Assembly: GCF_000389635.1 (NCBI RefSeq)
Contig: NC_021182.1
Location: 558,001 to 622,000 of the forward strand
Direction of reading: 5' to 3'
DNA from: Clostridium pasteurianum BC1
GTDB lineage: Bacteria; Bacillota; Clostridia; Clostridiales; Clostridiaceae
Length of the DNA: 64,000 nt
Shown here: positions 24,464-34,472 of the stretch, piece after piece
How the letters are laid out: each line of letters begins with the position of its first letter
Numbering within the stretch: position 1 is the stretch's first letter
Notes under the pieces: model-generated
What the model was told of the DNA's origin: nothing
Seen by the model: only the letters and a program-made list of their open reading frames with translations
Databases searched by the model: none
Made by a program: the position numbers and the translations under genes

Positions 24464-24492
24464 AAGCACTTAGTTGATTCTAGGTGCTTTTA
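24464..24492 (+). terminator. Terminator behind the zinc-ribbon gene
   Basis: AAGCACTTAG/CTAGGTGCTT stem (loop TTGATT) followed by TTA. It lies just before the tape measure start and resembles the hairpin at 13040-13072. Confidence 0.6.
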
Positions 24493-24518
24493 TTATGTCT
24501 AAAAAGGGGGGTGTGATT

Positions 24519-27500
24519 GTGGCAGATAATGAATCAGTAGGAAAAATTAGCTTAGATTTAGAGCTTACAAGTGACTTAAGTAAGCAGATAGAACAGGCAG
24601 CTTCTAAAATAGGAGACCAACTTAAAACTGCTTTACAGGGTTTGGGAGACCTGAGCTTCAAAGGACTTGGAGATAATATAGGTAAACAAATGACCAGTTC
24701 CATTGAAGATAGTATGAAAGCTATGCAGCAACTTATTGAGCAAAATCTAAGTAAAGCACTTGAAGCTGCTATGGCTAATATGAAAGCTATAAAAATCCCT
24801 GTAGAATTTGATATGCCAACAAACATGGCTATGCCAAGTCAAACTACAGGTACCAAGATTCCACAGCCAAGAGGCCCACCCATGCCTAAAATGAGCACAG
24901 GTGTTAACATGGAAGCCCTAAAAGCTCAAATTGATAATTTAGGTCAAAGCTTAGATATTACAAATGCTAAAATAGAATTGCAACAGGCTAAGCTTGTAGG
25001 TTTAAAAGAGTCATATAATCAAACTTTTGATGAATCAAGGAAAAATCAGCTTCAAGAACAAATATTAAAAACAGAAGAAGCTATAAATAAATTAACTGCT
25101 ACATCTAATAAAACTGGTTTTGCACTTGCTGATTTAGATGATCAGTTCTCTAGGTTAAGTAATGCTTCAAAGAATTCAGGCAGTGGTATAACTTCTTTTA
25201 TGGATAAACTCAAAGGGATTACTGATGTAGCTGGAAAAGTTGGTGGCAGCATAAAAAATGCGGCTAGTTCCATGACGGACTTTGGTAACAAAACTAATTC
25301 TGCAAGAAATCATTCATACGGTTTTTTTAACAGTATGCTCCAATGGGGAATAATCTTTCCTATGATAATGAATGGACTAACAGCAGTCGGCACTTATATA
25401 AGTTCTGCATTTATGGCCAATGTTCAATTTGCGGATAGCCTAAATCAAATTAAGAGCAACTTAATGACTGCCTTTATGCCTATATACCAAGCTGTATTAC
25501 CTGCATTAAACTCTTTAATGAGTTCTTTAGCTACAGCAACCGCCTATATTGCAAGTTTCATAAGTCAACTGTTTGGTAAAACATATCAGCAAAGTTTTGA
25601 TTCAGCAAAAGCAATGCAAAGCCAAATAGGGGCAATGGATATAGCTGGCAAGCAAGCTAAAAAAGCGGCGGATAGTTTAGGCGGAGTTGGAAAGGCAGCA
25701 ACAAATTCAGCAGACGCAACCACAAAAGCCGCCAAGCAAGTAAAAGGAGCCTTAGCTGGATTTGATGAAATAAATCAATTAAATCTTACTGTTAATAAAG
25801 CTCCTAAGGCTCCAAAAGTTCCAACACCCGCTGGTAGTGGTGTAATAACTCCAATAACACCTATGGCAAACATGGGGCCAATTGAATCAACTACCAGCGG
25901 ATGGGCTGATAAGTTTAAAAATATATTATCTAATCTATGGAAGCCATTTCAACAAGCCTGGGCGACAGAAGGACAAAACACAATCAATGCGGCTAAACAT
26001 GCTCTTACTGGAATATTGGATTTACTTGGAGCTATAGGAAAAAGCTTTTATATAGTATGGACTAATGGAACTGGTGAAAGGATACTTGTTAACCTTCTAA
26101 AAATATTACAAGACATGTTGAATATTATTGGAGATATAGGAGTAACCTTTGCTAATGCCTGGAACAAAGGGGATATAGGAACACAGGTTGTACAATCTTT
26201 AGCAAATGCATTTAATAATGTACTTAGCTTGATTGATAGGATGCTACAAGCTGTTAGGACTGTATGGGGGCAAGAAGGGCCTAAATTTGCTGATATGTTT
26301 ATGCAAGCGCTTAAGGCTGGCAGCGGTGTTATAGAAAATATTACACAAAAGCTCGGGTTAATCTGGGATAATGGCGGTCAACATGCTTTTGAAGGGCTTG
26401 TAAGACTAGGTTTAAAGATTGGAGAATTAGCATTATTTATATTTACTAATTTTGTAACACCATTTGTAAATTGGTTTGTAAATATGATAGCCCCAGCGAT
26501 TGTACCTGTACTTGATGTGATTGGAAAACTATTTGATAAATTAAGTGGTCTTATTGACTATCTCATGGGAGATGGAACTAAATATACACGTGATTTTTTG
26601 ATATTATTCACAGGATTTAAAGTAGCAGGTTTTATTGCCAATATAGTAAGTTCTACACTCTCAATTATAGCTAATACTACTGCAAAAATTTCAAATACAC
26701 TAGCAACCTCATCTAACAATGCAGCAAATGAAGCTGGCATGATAGCTAAGACAAAAGATATAGGTGCAAATATACAATTAATAGCTTTATATGCTAGAGA
26801 TGCAGTTGTGAAAGCAGCATCTACTGCGGCGACAATAGGAAGAACTATAGCAACTACGGCAAGTACTATTGCACAAATTGCTCATAATGTAGCTGTAGGT
26901 GCTTGGAATGTAATATGTGGAATAGCAACTACGGTTACAATCGCATTTGGTGCAGCTATAGCTTTTTTAACGGGGCCAATTGGTTTAACTATATTAGCTA
27001 TAACTGCTTTGATAGCTATAGGAATCTTATTATATAAAAACTGGGATACCATAAAGGCTAAAGCTACAGAGGTATGGAATGGTATAACAGCTACATTTAA
27101 TTCATTTAAAAACTGGCTCGGTTCCGTATTCTCAACAGACTGGTCACAAAAGTTCGCCTGGATGGGTGACATTTTAAATGGATTCCTTAGAAATATAAGC
27201 AATATATTTGGTGGTATAAGACAAATATTCTGGGGAATTATTGATTTCATAGCTGGAGTATTTACTGGCAACTGGTCAAGAGCATGGCAGGGTGTTGTTA
27301 ATATATTTGGAGGAATATTTAATACCCTGTATGGCATAGCAAAAGCACCTTTAAATGGATTAATTAGTTTAGTCAATGCCGCAATATCAGGACTTAATCA
27401 GATACATGTAAGTTTACCTGACTTTATGGGCGGAGGAAGCTTTGGTTTTAATATACCTAGAATTCCATACCTGGCTCAAGGTGGTATAGTAGATAGACCA

Positions 27501-27887
27501 ACAACTGCAATGATAGGTGAAGCTGGCCCAGAAGCTGTAGTTCCTTTGAAAAATAATACTGGTGGACTTAATATGTTAGCTAGTATGCTATCACAGAAAA
27601 TAAGTACTATACAACAGCCGCAGTTAACAATGGCAGGCAGTAGCAGTGGAAGTGTATCTCAAAGTAAATCAGACTTTGCAGCTTTAAAAACTGCCATAGT
27701 TGAAGCAATTAAGGAAGATAGACAACAAAACAATGATAATGTAGTTAAGCTTTTACAGATAATAGTTGATATATTAAAGAATTTAGGAATGGATATAGAT
27801 GTTGATGGTGACAAACTTGCACGAATGGTAATTAAGCAGCTAAACAGAAGGACTAGAATGACAGGTAAAACAGAATTAATTTTATAG
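24519..27887 (+). CDS. Tail tape measure protein
   Basis: The GTG at 24519 is chosen because AGGGGGGTG lies 6-14 nt upstream; a longer frame from 24474 would start inside the terminator. About 1122 residues. N-terminal coiled coils, Gly/Ala-rich hydrophobic stretches in the middle (for example IVSSTLSIIANTTAKI and IAFGAAIAFLTGPIGLTILA), and the typical C-terminal GGIVDRPTTAMIGEAGPEAV segment. It sets tail length and is ejected into the cell; about 1.1 residues per 1.5 angstrom rise suggests a tail near 165-170 nm. Confidence 0.93.
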   Translation: MADNESVGKISLDLELTSDLSKQIEQAASKIGDQLKTALQGLGDLSFKGLGDNIGKQMTSSIEDSMKAMQQLIEQNLSKALEAAMANMKAIKIPVEFDMPTNMAMPSQTTGTKIPQPRGPPMPKMSTGVNMEALKAQIDNLGQSLDITNAKIELQQAKLVGLKESYNQTFDESRKNQLQEQILKTEEAINKLTATSNKTGFALADLDDQFSRLSNASKNSGSGITSFMDKLKGITDVAGKVGGSIKNAASSMTDFGNKTNSARNHSYGFFNSMLQWGIIFPMIMNGLTAVGTYISSAFMANVQFADSLNQIKSNLMTAFMPIYQAVLPALNSLMSSLATATAYIASFISQLFGKTYQQSFDSAKAMQSQIGAMDIAGKQAKKAADSLGGVGKAATNSADATTKAAKQVKGALAGFDEINQLNLTVNKAPKAPKVPTPAGSGVITPITPMANMGPIESTTSGWADKFKNILSNLWKPFQQAWATEGQNTINAAKHALTGILDLLGAIGKSFYIVWTNGTGERILVNLLKILQDMLNIIGDIGVTFANAWNKGDIGTQVVQSLANAFNNVLSLIDRMLQAVRTVWGQEGPKFADMFMQALKAGSGVIENITQKLGLIWDNGGQHAFEGLVRLGLKIGELALFIFTNFVTPFVNWFVNMIAPAIVPVLDVIGKLFDKLSGLIDYLMGDGTKYTRDFLILFTGFKVAGFIANIVSSTLSIIANTTAKISNTLATSSNNAANEAGMIAKTKDIGANIQLIALYARDAVVKAASTAATIGRTIATTASTIAQIAHNVAVGAWNVICGIATTVTIAFGAAIAFLTGPIGLTILAITALIAIGILLYKNWDTIKAKATEVWNGITATFNSFKNWLGSVFSTDWSQKFAWMGDILNGFLRNISNIFGGIRQIFWGIIDFIAGVFTGNWSRAWQGVVNIFGGIFNTLYGIAKAPLNGLISLVNAAISGLNQIHVSLPDFMGGGSFGFNIPRIPYLAQGGIVDRPTTAMIGEAGPEAVVPLKNNTGGLNMLASMLSQKISTIQQPQLTMAGSSSGSVSQSKSDFAALKTAIVEAIKEDRQQNNDNVVKLLQIIVDILKNLGMDIDVDGDKLARMVIKQLNRRTRMTGKTELIL

Positions 27888-27897
27888 GAGGAGTGAC

Positions 27898-28245
27898 ATG
27901 AGCTTTTTAATAAATGGAGTGGCTGTTACTGCTCCTAAAACTTTTCAGGTTGATTTAGTTGACCTAGATTCAGATACTACACAGAGAAATGCTGCAGGTG
28001 TTTTGATGCGTGATAGACTTAGGCAAATGAGAAAATTACAATGTGAGTGGGGCCCTCTGACTACAGTAGAAATAAGTACAATACTACATGCAGTAGATCC
28101 TACAAGTATGCCTGTAACTTATCCGGATCCATATGCAGGATCAGACCAAACAAGAACATTTTATGCTGGAGACAGAACAGCACCAGCATTTAATTTTAAT
28201 TCAGGACAGTGGTTAGGTTTGAAATTTGATTTAATAGAAATATAA
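27898..28245 (+). CDS. DUF6711-like phage tail protein
   Basis: 115 residues: INGVAVTAPKTFQVDLVDLD, RDRLRQMRKLQCEWGPLTTV, then a beta-rich C-terminus. This matches small tail-tip proteins placed after the tape measure in clostridial siphophages (DUF6711, as I recall it). RBS TAGGAGGAG. Probable distal tail component. Confidence 0.65.
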   Translation: MSFLINGVAVTAPKTFQVDLVDLDSDTTQRNAAGVLMRDRLRQMRKLQCEWGPLTTVEISTILHAVDPTSMPVTYPDPYAGSDQTRTFYAGDRTAPAFNFNSGQWLGLKFDLIEI

Positions 28246-28262
28246 AGGAATGGTGATTAATA

Positions 28263-28532
28263 ATGGATATTAAAGAAACAGTGAGTTTAAGTGCAAATTT
28301 AACAGTAAAGGATGCAAGTAATAATGATACAGTAGTAGCAAGTTTAAGCGTAAATAGTTTAGATTCTGCAAATATGAATTTAGGTATTAATGTAAATACT
28401 TACAACAAAGCTTTATTGACACAAGCTAATGCAGTTAATGCCGCAGGTGAAACAGTAGCGCAGCAGTATGCGACGTTTGAAACAGCGGTAAAGACAAAAG
28501 CTAAATCACTTGGCTATGTAATATTTGGTTAA
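28263..28532 (+). CDS. Small tail-region protein (89 aa)
   Basis: Beta-rich N-terminus (IKETVSLSANLTVKDASNND) and Ala-rich helical C-terminus (LLTQANAVNAAGETVAQQYA). Unknown family. Located between two tail-tip proteins and cotranscribed with them. Confidence 0.5.
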   Translation: MDIKETVSLSANLTVKDASNNDTVVASLSVNSLDSANMNLGINVNTYNKALLTQANAVNAAGETVAQQYATFETAVKTKAKSLGYVIFG

Positions 28533-28548
28533 GAGAGGATGATTTTAA

Positions 28549-28929
28549 ATGAAATTTAGCAATCAAGAATTATTAAAAAATATACAGGAAATAGGACATG
28601 TATCTCAAAAGGAATTACCTGTAAAGGTTAGTTATGCCATAGCAAAGAATATTTCAAAAATTGAATCAGAGCTTAAAATATACGGCAAGGAAAGAGAAAA
28701 ACTCATAGATAAATATGCTCAAAAAGTTGATGGAAAACCTCTTTCTGATAAAAATGACCAAATTATTTTTAAGCCTGAATGTAAAGAGGATTGGGATAAA
28801 GATATAAAAGCTTTATTAGATATAGAAAGTGATATTAATGTCCATAAATTTTCTTTTAGTGAACTTAATGGTTTTAAATTATCTGCAGCAGATCTTATGG
28901 CTATAGATTACATGATAGATGAAAAATAA
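28549..28929 (+). CDS. DUF1617-like phage protein
   Basis: 126 residues, helical: MKFSNQELLKNIQEIGHVSQ, VKVSYAIAKNISKIESELKI, DKYAQKVDGKPLSD, ending FKLSAADLMAIDYMIDE. The pattern of helix, residues around KELPVKVSYAIAKN and the final LxAxDLxxIDYM is reminiscent of DUF1617, small proteins next to tail fibre genes. Function unknown. Confidence 0.6.
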   Translation: MKFSNQELLKNIQEIGHVSQKELPVKVSYAIAKNISKIESELKIYGKEREKLIDKYAQKVDGKPLSDKNDQIIFKPECKEDWDKDIKALLDIESDINVHKFSFSELNGFKLSAADLMAIDYMIDEK

Positions 28930-28952
28930 ACCTCTAAAAGGGGGTATGCTAG

Positions 28953-31772
28953 ATGTATAATGTCTCACAAAACTTTTTAAATGTAATAAAGCAAAATGGA
29001 AGAACTTTTAAAGCTACTGTTAATGTAAGGGGCACGATTTTTGATAATAACAATATTACTGAAATAGACTTAGAAGAAAATGTTAATCCCACTGAAAGCT
29101 TTATGATCGGTGGTGTAGGAAGTTCTAAATTGGAAGTTACTCTCTTGAATGTTCCAAGTAGTCTTATACTTGAAAATGCACCAGTAACCGCTACAATAAG
29201 CCTATTAGTAAATGGAAGTTATGACGATGTGCCTTTAGGTGTATTTACAGTAGATGAAGTAGACATAAATAAAAACAGTACGAAACTAACCTGCTATGAT
29301 AACATGATTCTGTTAGAACAAGCTTATTTTAGTGATTTAAGCTATCCGAATAGTATTAATGCAGTAGCACAAGACATATGTTCTAAAGCAGGAGTTCAAC
29401 TTGCAACAGTTCTGCCAAATACACAAATAAATAAAATAGATGGATACACTTATAGGGAAGCTGTTAGTTTTATAGCTTCTTTTTTAGGTGGTTTTGCAAG
29501 ATTTAACAGAGTTGGACAGCTTGAAATAACAACCTATAATGATAGTGGAGTTTCATTAGATAAAAATAATTATTTCCCTAACTTTACAACTAGCCAAAAC
29601 CTATTTACCATAGGTAAGTTAACTTGTAAAGCAGGTTCTACTACGGATAGTAATGGTAATTCGATTGATAATATTTTGACTGCTGGGACAAATGGGAATG
29701 AAGTACAATTTGAGAATCCTTTAATGACACAGGACCAGTTAAACAGCATTTATAATGTATTAAAAAATTTATCCTATATGCCTTATTCTATGGATTGGCA
29801 AGGAAATCAAGCTTTACAGGCTGGAGATAAAATTACTATAACTGATCTGCAGGGTAATGTGTATAATACTCTTTTAATGGATAATAAGATTACCTATAAA
29901 GGTGCTATAACTGCTACTGCTTCTGCTGTAGGTAAAACGCAAACTGGACAGAATTTTAGTTCCAGTGGTGGCATTAGTAACACTGTAAATAGAATAGTTA
30001 CAGAACAGGCTAATATTAAAGTGTTGTTAGCTAATACCGCCACAATTGAAGATTTAACTGCTACAAACGCAAAGATAGATAATTTAGTTGTGGGAACAGC
30101 TCAAATTTCCGATTTAGCTGTGACCACAGCTAAAATTGCTTATGAAGCTGTGGGAACATCTCAAATTGCTAATTTAGCCGTGGGTACAGCCCAAATACAA
30201 ACAGGAGCAATTACTAATGCCCTTATAAGCACCGCGGCAGTAGGCACTATACAAATAGCAGACGGAAGTATAACGGATGCTAAAATTGTAGATCTAACAG
30301 CAAATAAAATTACTGCCGGAACACTATCTGTTGAAAGACTTGAAATTAGAGGAACTAATACAAGTATAGTATATGCTCTTAATAATATTACTGGTGCTTT
30401 ACAATCTCAAAATGTAGATACTTTAAACGGTGAAATTGTAACACCTAGGACAATAACGACAGATAAAATTGTTGCTAATGCTATCACAGCAAATGAAATA
30501 GCTTCGCATACCATTACAGCAAATGAAATGGTAGCTAATACAATAACCGCCTCAAGTGGTATTATAGCCAGTATTGATGCAGGAAAAATCACTACTGGAA
30601 CATTAGATGCTTCTTTAATTAATGTAATAAATTTAAATGCAAGCAGTATAACAAGCGGTGCAATAAATAGTATTACAATAACCAGTACGTCTGGAAACTC
30701 AAAGTTGACTATAAATGGTGCCTCACTGATAGGCACAATAAACGGTGTCAAGGGCTTAGATATAGGAGACCATTCAATAGGCTTTCAGGATTATTCTAAT
30801 ACTGGAGCAGTTGCAGCAGGAATGTTCTTAAGTTATGGCAGTGACGCTACCAATGCAAATACTACAGGCCTATGCATTGGTACTGCAAAAGGGTTTTTAG
30901 GATTCGGGAAAGAAGCAGCAGATGGTAGTAATATAACTACTGATTTCTTAATTAATTATGGCTATAATCCCAACGGTGTACAAGAAAAATTTATATATTA
31001 TGGCAATATTAATATGCAGCAGTGGGGTATATATAACGTACAGTACCTGTCCGGTGGTGGAGGTAACATTGGTATTGGTGTAGGATGGTCTAATGGTTTT
31101 AAAAATATTCTTAAAATTGCTGGGGGAACAGGAAAATTTGTTTTAGCCGGAGACCAATCTTCTGACCAATGGTCAGATTTTTATGGCAATATTAATTTTA
31201 ATGGCTGGACTATACGAGGGATAAAAGAAATACAAGATAATGCATCTATGAGCGGTGGAACTATAACTATTAATCCTGGAAATAGCGGCGGTGGAGCTAG
31301 TTTTGATAGTGGGGGTATAAATTTTTATAGACCTACTTATTTTAATGGATGGGATGTAGGTCTAATCGCCAATTTGTCTTGTAGTAGTTTATATGTTAGT
31401 GGTGCTAAGAATAGAATAGTGACCACGGATCATTACGGAACTAGAGCTCTTAATGCATATGAAATGACCGAATGCTATTTTGGAGACATGAAGAGAAACA
31501 ACATTGTTAATGGTATATGTGTTGTTAATTTAGATCCTATGTTCCTGGAAACTGTAAACTCCAATGAGCAGTACGAAGTATTTGTCAGCCCTTATGGGAA
31601 TGGCAATGTATGGGTAGATCCTGGTGAAATGTATCCAAACTATTTTATTGTTAGAGGTTCAGCAGATATCCCTTTTGTATGGGAAATAAAAGTTAAACAG
31701 AGAGATTTTGAAAATACCAGAATGGAATCAGTTGAAGTAGATACAAGTACAGTAGTTAAGCAGGCATCCTAA
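28953..31772 (+). CDS. Tail hub / fibre protein with repeat shaft
   Basis: 939 residues. The first about 330 form a Dit/Tal-like hub (VSQNFLNVIKQNGRTFKATV, PLGVFTVDEVDINKNSTKLT, YREAVSFIASFLGGFARFNR). Residues about 350-570 are a shaft of degenerate repeats of the type T-A-x-I-x-D/N-L-A-V (VVGTAQISDLAVTTAKIAYE; ITANEIASHTITANEMVANT), forming a trimeric beta or coiled structure. The remainder is Gly/Asn-rich beta fibre. It ends the tail tip and probably contacts the host surface. A terminator follows. Confidence 0.82.
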   Translation: MYNVSQNFLNVIKQNGRTFKATVNVRGTIFDNNNITEIDLEENVNPTESFMIGGVGSSKLEVTLLNVPSSLILENAPVTATISLLVNGSYDDVPLGVFTVDEVDINKNSTKLTCYDNMILLEQAYFSDLSYPNSINAVAQDICSKAGVQLATVLPNTQINKIDGYTYREAVSFIASFLGGFARFNRVGQLEITTYNDSGVSLDKNNYFPNFTTSQNLFTIGKLTCKAGSTTDSNGNSIDNILTAGTNGNEVQFENPLMTQDQLNSIYNVLKNLSYMPYSMDWQGNQALQAGDKITITDLQGNVYNTLLMDNKITYKGAITATASAVGKTQTGQNFSSSGGISNTVNRIVTEQANIKVLLANTATIEDLTATNAKIDNLVVGTAQISDLAVTTAKIAYEAVGTSQIANLAVGTAQIQTGAITNALISTAAVGTIQIADGSITDAKIVDLTANKITAGTLSVERLEIRGTNTSIVYALNNITGALQSQNVDTLNGEIVTPRTITTDKIVANAITANEIASHTITANEMVANTITASSGIIASIDAGKITTGTLDASLINVINLNASSITSGAINSITITSTSGNSKLTINGASLIGTINGVKGLDIGDHSIGFQDYSNTGAVAAGMFLSYGSDATNANTTGLCIGTAKGFLGFGKEAADGSNITTDFLINYGYNPNGVQEKFIYYGNINMQQWGIYNVQYLSGGGGNIGIGVGWSNGFKNILKIAGGTGKFVLAGDQSSDQWSDFYGNINFNGWTIRGIKEIQDNASMSGGTITINPGNSGGGASFDSGGINFYRPTYFNGWDVGLIANLSCSSLYVSGAKNRIVTTDHYGTRALNAYEMTECYFGDMKRNNIVNGICVVNLDPMFLETVNSNEQYEVFVSPYGNGNVWVDPGEMYPNYFIVRGSADIPFVWEIKVKQRDFENTRMESVEVDTSTVVKQAS

Positions 31773-31789
31773 TTTTAGGGTGCTTTTTT
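31763..31789 (+). terminator. Terminator after the tail hub gene
   Basis: GCATCCT/AGGGTGC stem (one G-T pair), loop AATTTT, seven T. It overlaps the end of the coding region. Confidence 0.7.
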
Positions 31790-31818
31790 ATATATAAAAA
31801 AAAGGGGGTAAAATATAA

Positions 31819-33978
31819 ATGATACTACCATATAATGCAACCTTCGACCTTAAAGGAAACAATAGTAAAATAGACAACATTAAATGTACCGTAGGAGATA
31901 CTAATGCCTATCAATTAAATGTTAGTATAATAATTGATAAAGATGCAGCAAACTTAACAGGTCATACAGCGAAGATTACTTTTACGAAAGCTGATAAAAC
32001 TAAGGTATTTGATGACATGATAATTGATGATGCTGTTAATGGCAAAATGTATGTTATATTTAAAAGTCAGGTCATAGCATTCGCAGGACGAGTTGACGCA
32101 GATATAGAAATTTATGATAGTTCTAATGGTAGATTAACAACCGGGAGTTTTGCTTTTATGGTTGGAACAGGGCAATTAGATGATACAGCTATTGTATCTA
32201 CCAACCAATTTACAGCTTTAGATACAGCTTTAGCAGAAGTAACAGACTTTGTAAATACAAAAACAGAATTACAAAATGCAAGACAAGGAAAGGCAAGTTT
32301 ACTAGTAAATTTACAAGATAAAGATTCACAAGCAGCAGACATTAAAACTTACAAAGAAAACGGCAATAGATTATATAATGTATTGCATAGAATGTTAGAT
32401 GCATTAATTGTTAAAATAATATGTTATGGTGATAGTATTACAACGGGGCAAATACCAATAGCAGGAGGCCAAGCGGTAGACAATTATCCAGCTGTACTGC
32501 AAACAAAGTTACGAAAGATTTACAATAATAATAATATTACTGTTATTAATCAAGGTAATCCAGGAATGGACACAACATTCGGACTTGCAAACATTGACAC
32601 ACAAGTAATTAGTCAAACACCAGACCTATGCATATTGATGTGGGGAACGAATGATGGTACTGAAAGAATGGATTTAGCAACCTTCAAAGATAATTGGCGC
32701 CAGATGATAAAGAAATGTTTAAAAGCTGGAATTGAGGTGTTAGTATTAACTTGTCATACTATTTATAAACCAGATGATGATAGAATGCACAGACAAGAAT
32801 TATATGCTAAGGCTACTATTGAGATTGCTAAAGAAATGAACGTGCAATATATCAATATGTTTGAGGAAACTTCTAATATTGTTTCCAATAAAATTGAAGT
32901 TCCAATTGTTTTACATCCAGATATGGTGCATTTTGACCAAAACAAGTATTTCTATATTTCAGACATAGTAATTAATAATGCTCTTGCTGTAGATGATTTT
33001 AAAAATATTCTGCAAGTAAATGATGATATTGTAGTGCCAATATGGCATAGTCCTTATATTCAGACCGATATACCTGCAACAGCAGAATATGATCAACCTT
33101 TAAGCGATTATAAGAAAACCATTAGTTTAGCTGCTGATACTTCAAAGGGAACTTATCTAAGGTTTGTTTTCTTTAATAAAAAGAAAAATATGAATCTTGT
33201 ATTAGCTGGATCAAAAGGATCTGGTGGAGGTAAAGTAACCATTGTAGATAATGGTGTTAATGCAAATATGATTAATTTTTATTCTGGTGTTGGAACACCT
33301 ACACTTTATGATGTACCAAATACTGCTGTAGAGAATTTAAGCTATGGATTACACATAATAGAAATTCTAAATACTAATATCGTACTAGGTCAAGCAACGG
33401 CTGGTGTTGGTTCAGGATACTTTACAGTTTTCAAAATTATGAAAAATAAAAATATCAATACTAGTTCCTATGGTAGTAATGCTCCATTTACCCCTGAAGC
33501 ACATATGAAAATTATTGACGGAGTAATGAAATTGACAGATGGTGATGCTACTAAAAATAGTCAATTAGTCTTAAATGACAGAGAGTTTATAGAGTTAAAA
33601 ACTGGTAAAACCCTTGTTATTGAAGCACAGGGAACTTTCATCAATACTGGTGGCATAAGTTGGTTTAATAATAAACCTAGTACAGCTTTTCCTTCTGGAT
33701 ATGCATTCTCTTATAATTCAGGTAATGCTACAATATATAAAAGTGATGGAACGACTTATTCCGTACTATTAGCAGGCGCTACAGCACTTGATAACTCAGT
33801 AGAAAGAACATATAGAATCACAATGACAGCTGCTGGAGTTATTACTGCGTATATAGATGGTACACAGGTGTTACAAGTTACAGATACTACAGAAAATGCT
33901 GGCTATGTAGGTGTATATAGTGGAGTGGGTGCTATAGGTACAATAACAATAAAAAGACTTGAATATTGCTATATTTAA
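31819..33978 (+). CDS. Baseplate upper protein (BppU_N) with SGNH hydrolase and C-terminal lectin-like domain
   Basis: 719 residues. Residues 1-115 match the BppU N-terminal domain (NATFDLKGNNSKIDNIKCTV, LTGHTAKITFTKADKTKVFD). A linker helix leads to an SGNH/GDSL esterase-like domain: block I GDSI (Ser near 202), GxN-like VINQGNPGMDT, GTND near 275 and HPDMVHFD near 365 (catalytic Asp/His). The C-terminal about 170 residues (FTPEAHMKIIDGVMKLTDGD and on) look like a concanavalin-type sugar-binding fold. Probable receptor-binding enzyme removing acyl groups from surface glycans. Confidence 0.82.
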   Translation: MILPYNATFDLKGNNSKIDNIKCTVGDTNAYQLNVSIIIDKDAANLTGHTAKITFTKADKTKVFDDMIIDDAVNGKMYVIFKSQVIAFAGRVDADIEIYDSSNGRLTTGSFAFMVGTGQLDDTAIVSTNQFTALDTALAEVTDFVNTKTELQNARQGKASLLVNLQDKDSQAADIKTYKENGNRLYNVLHRMLDALIVKIICYGDSITTGQIPIAGGQAVDNYPAVLQTKLRKIYNNNNITVINQGNPGMDTTFGLANIDTQVISQTPDLCILMWGTNDGTERMDLATFKDNWRQMIKKCLKAGIEVLVLTCHTIYKPDDDRMHRQELYAKATIEIAKEMNVQYINMFEETSNIVSNKIEVPIVLHPDMVHFDQNKYFYISDIVINNALAVDDFKNILQVNDDIVVPIWHSPYIQTDIPATAEYDQPLSDYKKTISLAADTSKGTYLRFVFFNKKKNMNLVLAGSKGSGGGKVTIVDNGVNANMINFYSGVGTPTLYDVPNTAVENLSYGLHIIEILNTNIVLGQATAGVGSGYFTVFKIMKNKNINTSSYGSNAPFTPEAHMKIIDGVMKLTDGDATKNSQLVLNDREFIELKTGKTLVIEAQGTFINTGGISWFNNKPSTAFPSGYAFSYNSGNATIYKSDGTTYSVLLAGATALDNSVERTYRITMTAAGVITAYIDGTQVLQVTDTTENAGYVGVYSGVGAIGTITIKRLEYCYI

Positions 33979-33996
33979 TTCACAATAGTTAAACCC

Positions 33997-34028
33997 AAAG
34001 GATTTAGATTAATTTCTAAGACCTTTTT
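33997..34028 (+). terminator. Terminator before the lysis genes
   Basis: AAGGATTTAGA/TCTAAGACCTT stem with one bulge, loop TTAATT, then a T-run. Confidence 0.75.
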
Positions 34029-34055
34029 TATTACAAACATTTAAGGAGGTGCAAT

Positions 34056-34469
34056 GTGAAGAGACAATTATTAGGTGATAATCCATTGTTTAATGGTATG
34101 GTAGCAGGGATAGGAGGCATATTTACTTATATTTTAGGTGGGTGGGATACTCCTTTAACAGTTTTATTTTGGTTTATGGGCATAGATTATATGACTGGTT
34201 TGCTTGGAGCCATAGCACAACATAAATTAAATAGTAAAACCAGTTATAGGGGTATTGCTAAGAAGTTATCTATTCTTATAATAGTCACAGTAGCAGTTTT
34301 ATTAGATAGATTAATAAATAATGATGTATGGGTGTTTCGTACCTTCGTTTGTTATTTTTATATAGCAAATGAAGGTATTTCTATTTTAGAGAATGTAGGT
34401 AAAACAGGAGTACCATTACCACAAAAGTTAATCAATGTTTTGGAACAATTAAAAAAAGAGGAGGAATAG
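34056..34469 (+). CDS. Holin (phage_holin_4_1 / TcdE-like)
   Basis: 137 residues, GTG start behind AAGGAGGTGCAAT. Three hydrophobic segments (MVAGIGGIFTYILGGW, VLFWFMGIDYMTGLLGAIAQ, LSILIIVTVAVLLDRLI) and the family sequence GIDYMTGLLGA with ANEGISILENVGKTGVPLP identify the TcdE-type holins. It makes membrane holes that let the endolysin out. It precedes the endolysin gene by 3 bp. Confidence 0.92.
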   Translation: MKRQLLGDNPLFNGMVAGIGGIFTYILGGWDTPLTVLFWFMGIDYMTGLLGAIAQHKLNSKTSYRGIAKKLSILIIVTVAVLLDRLINNDVWVFRTFVCYFYIANEGISILENVGKTGVPLPQKLINVLEQLKKEEE

Positions 34470-34472
34470 TAT

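Noticed and set aside
26882-27376. 164-residue antisense ORF in the tape measure gene
   Set aside because: Shadow of a long AT-rich coding region; no ribosome site and no recognisable domain.
30407-30751. Antisense ORF of 114 residues in the tail fibre gene
   Set aside because: It mirrors the low-complexity repeat shaft of the sense gene, with no ribosome site and unlikely composition.
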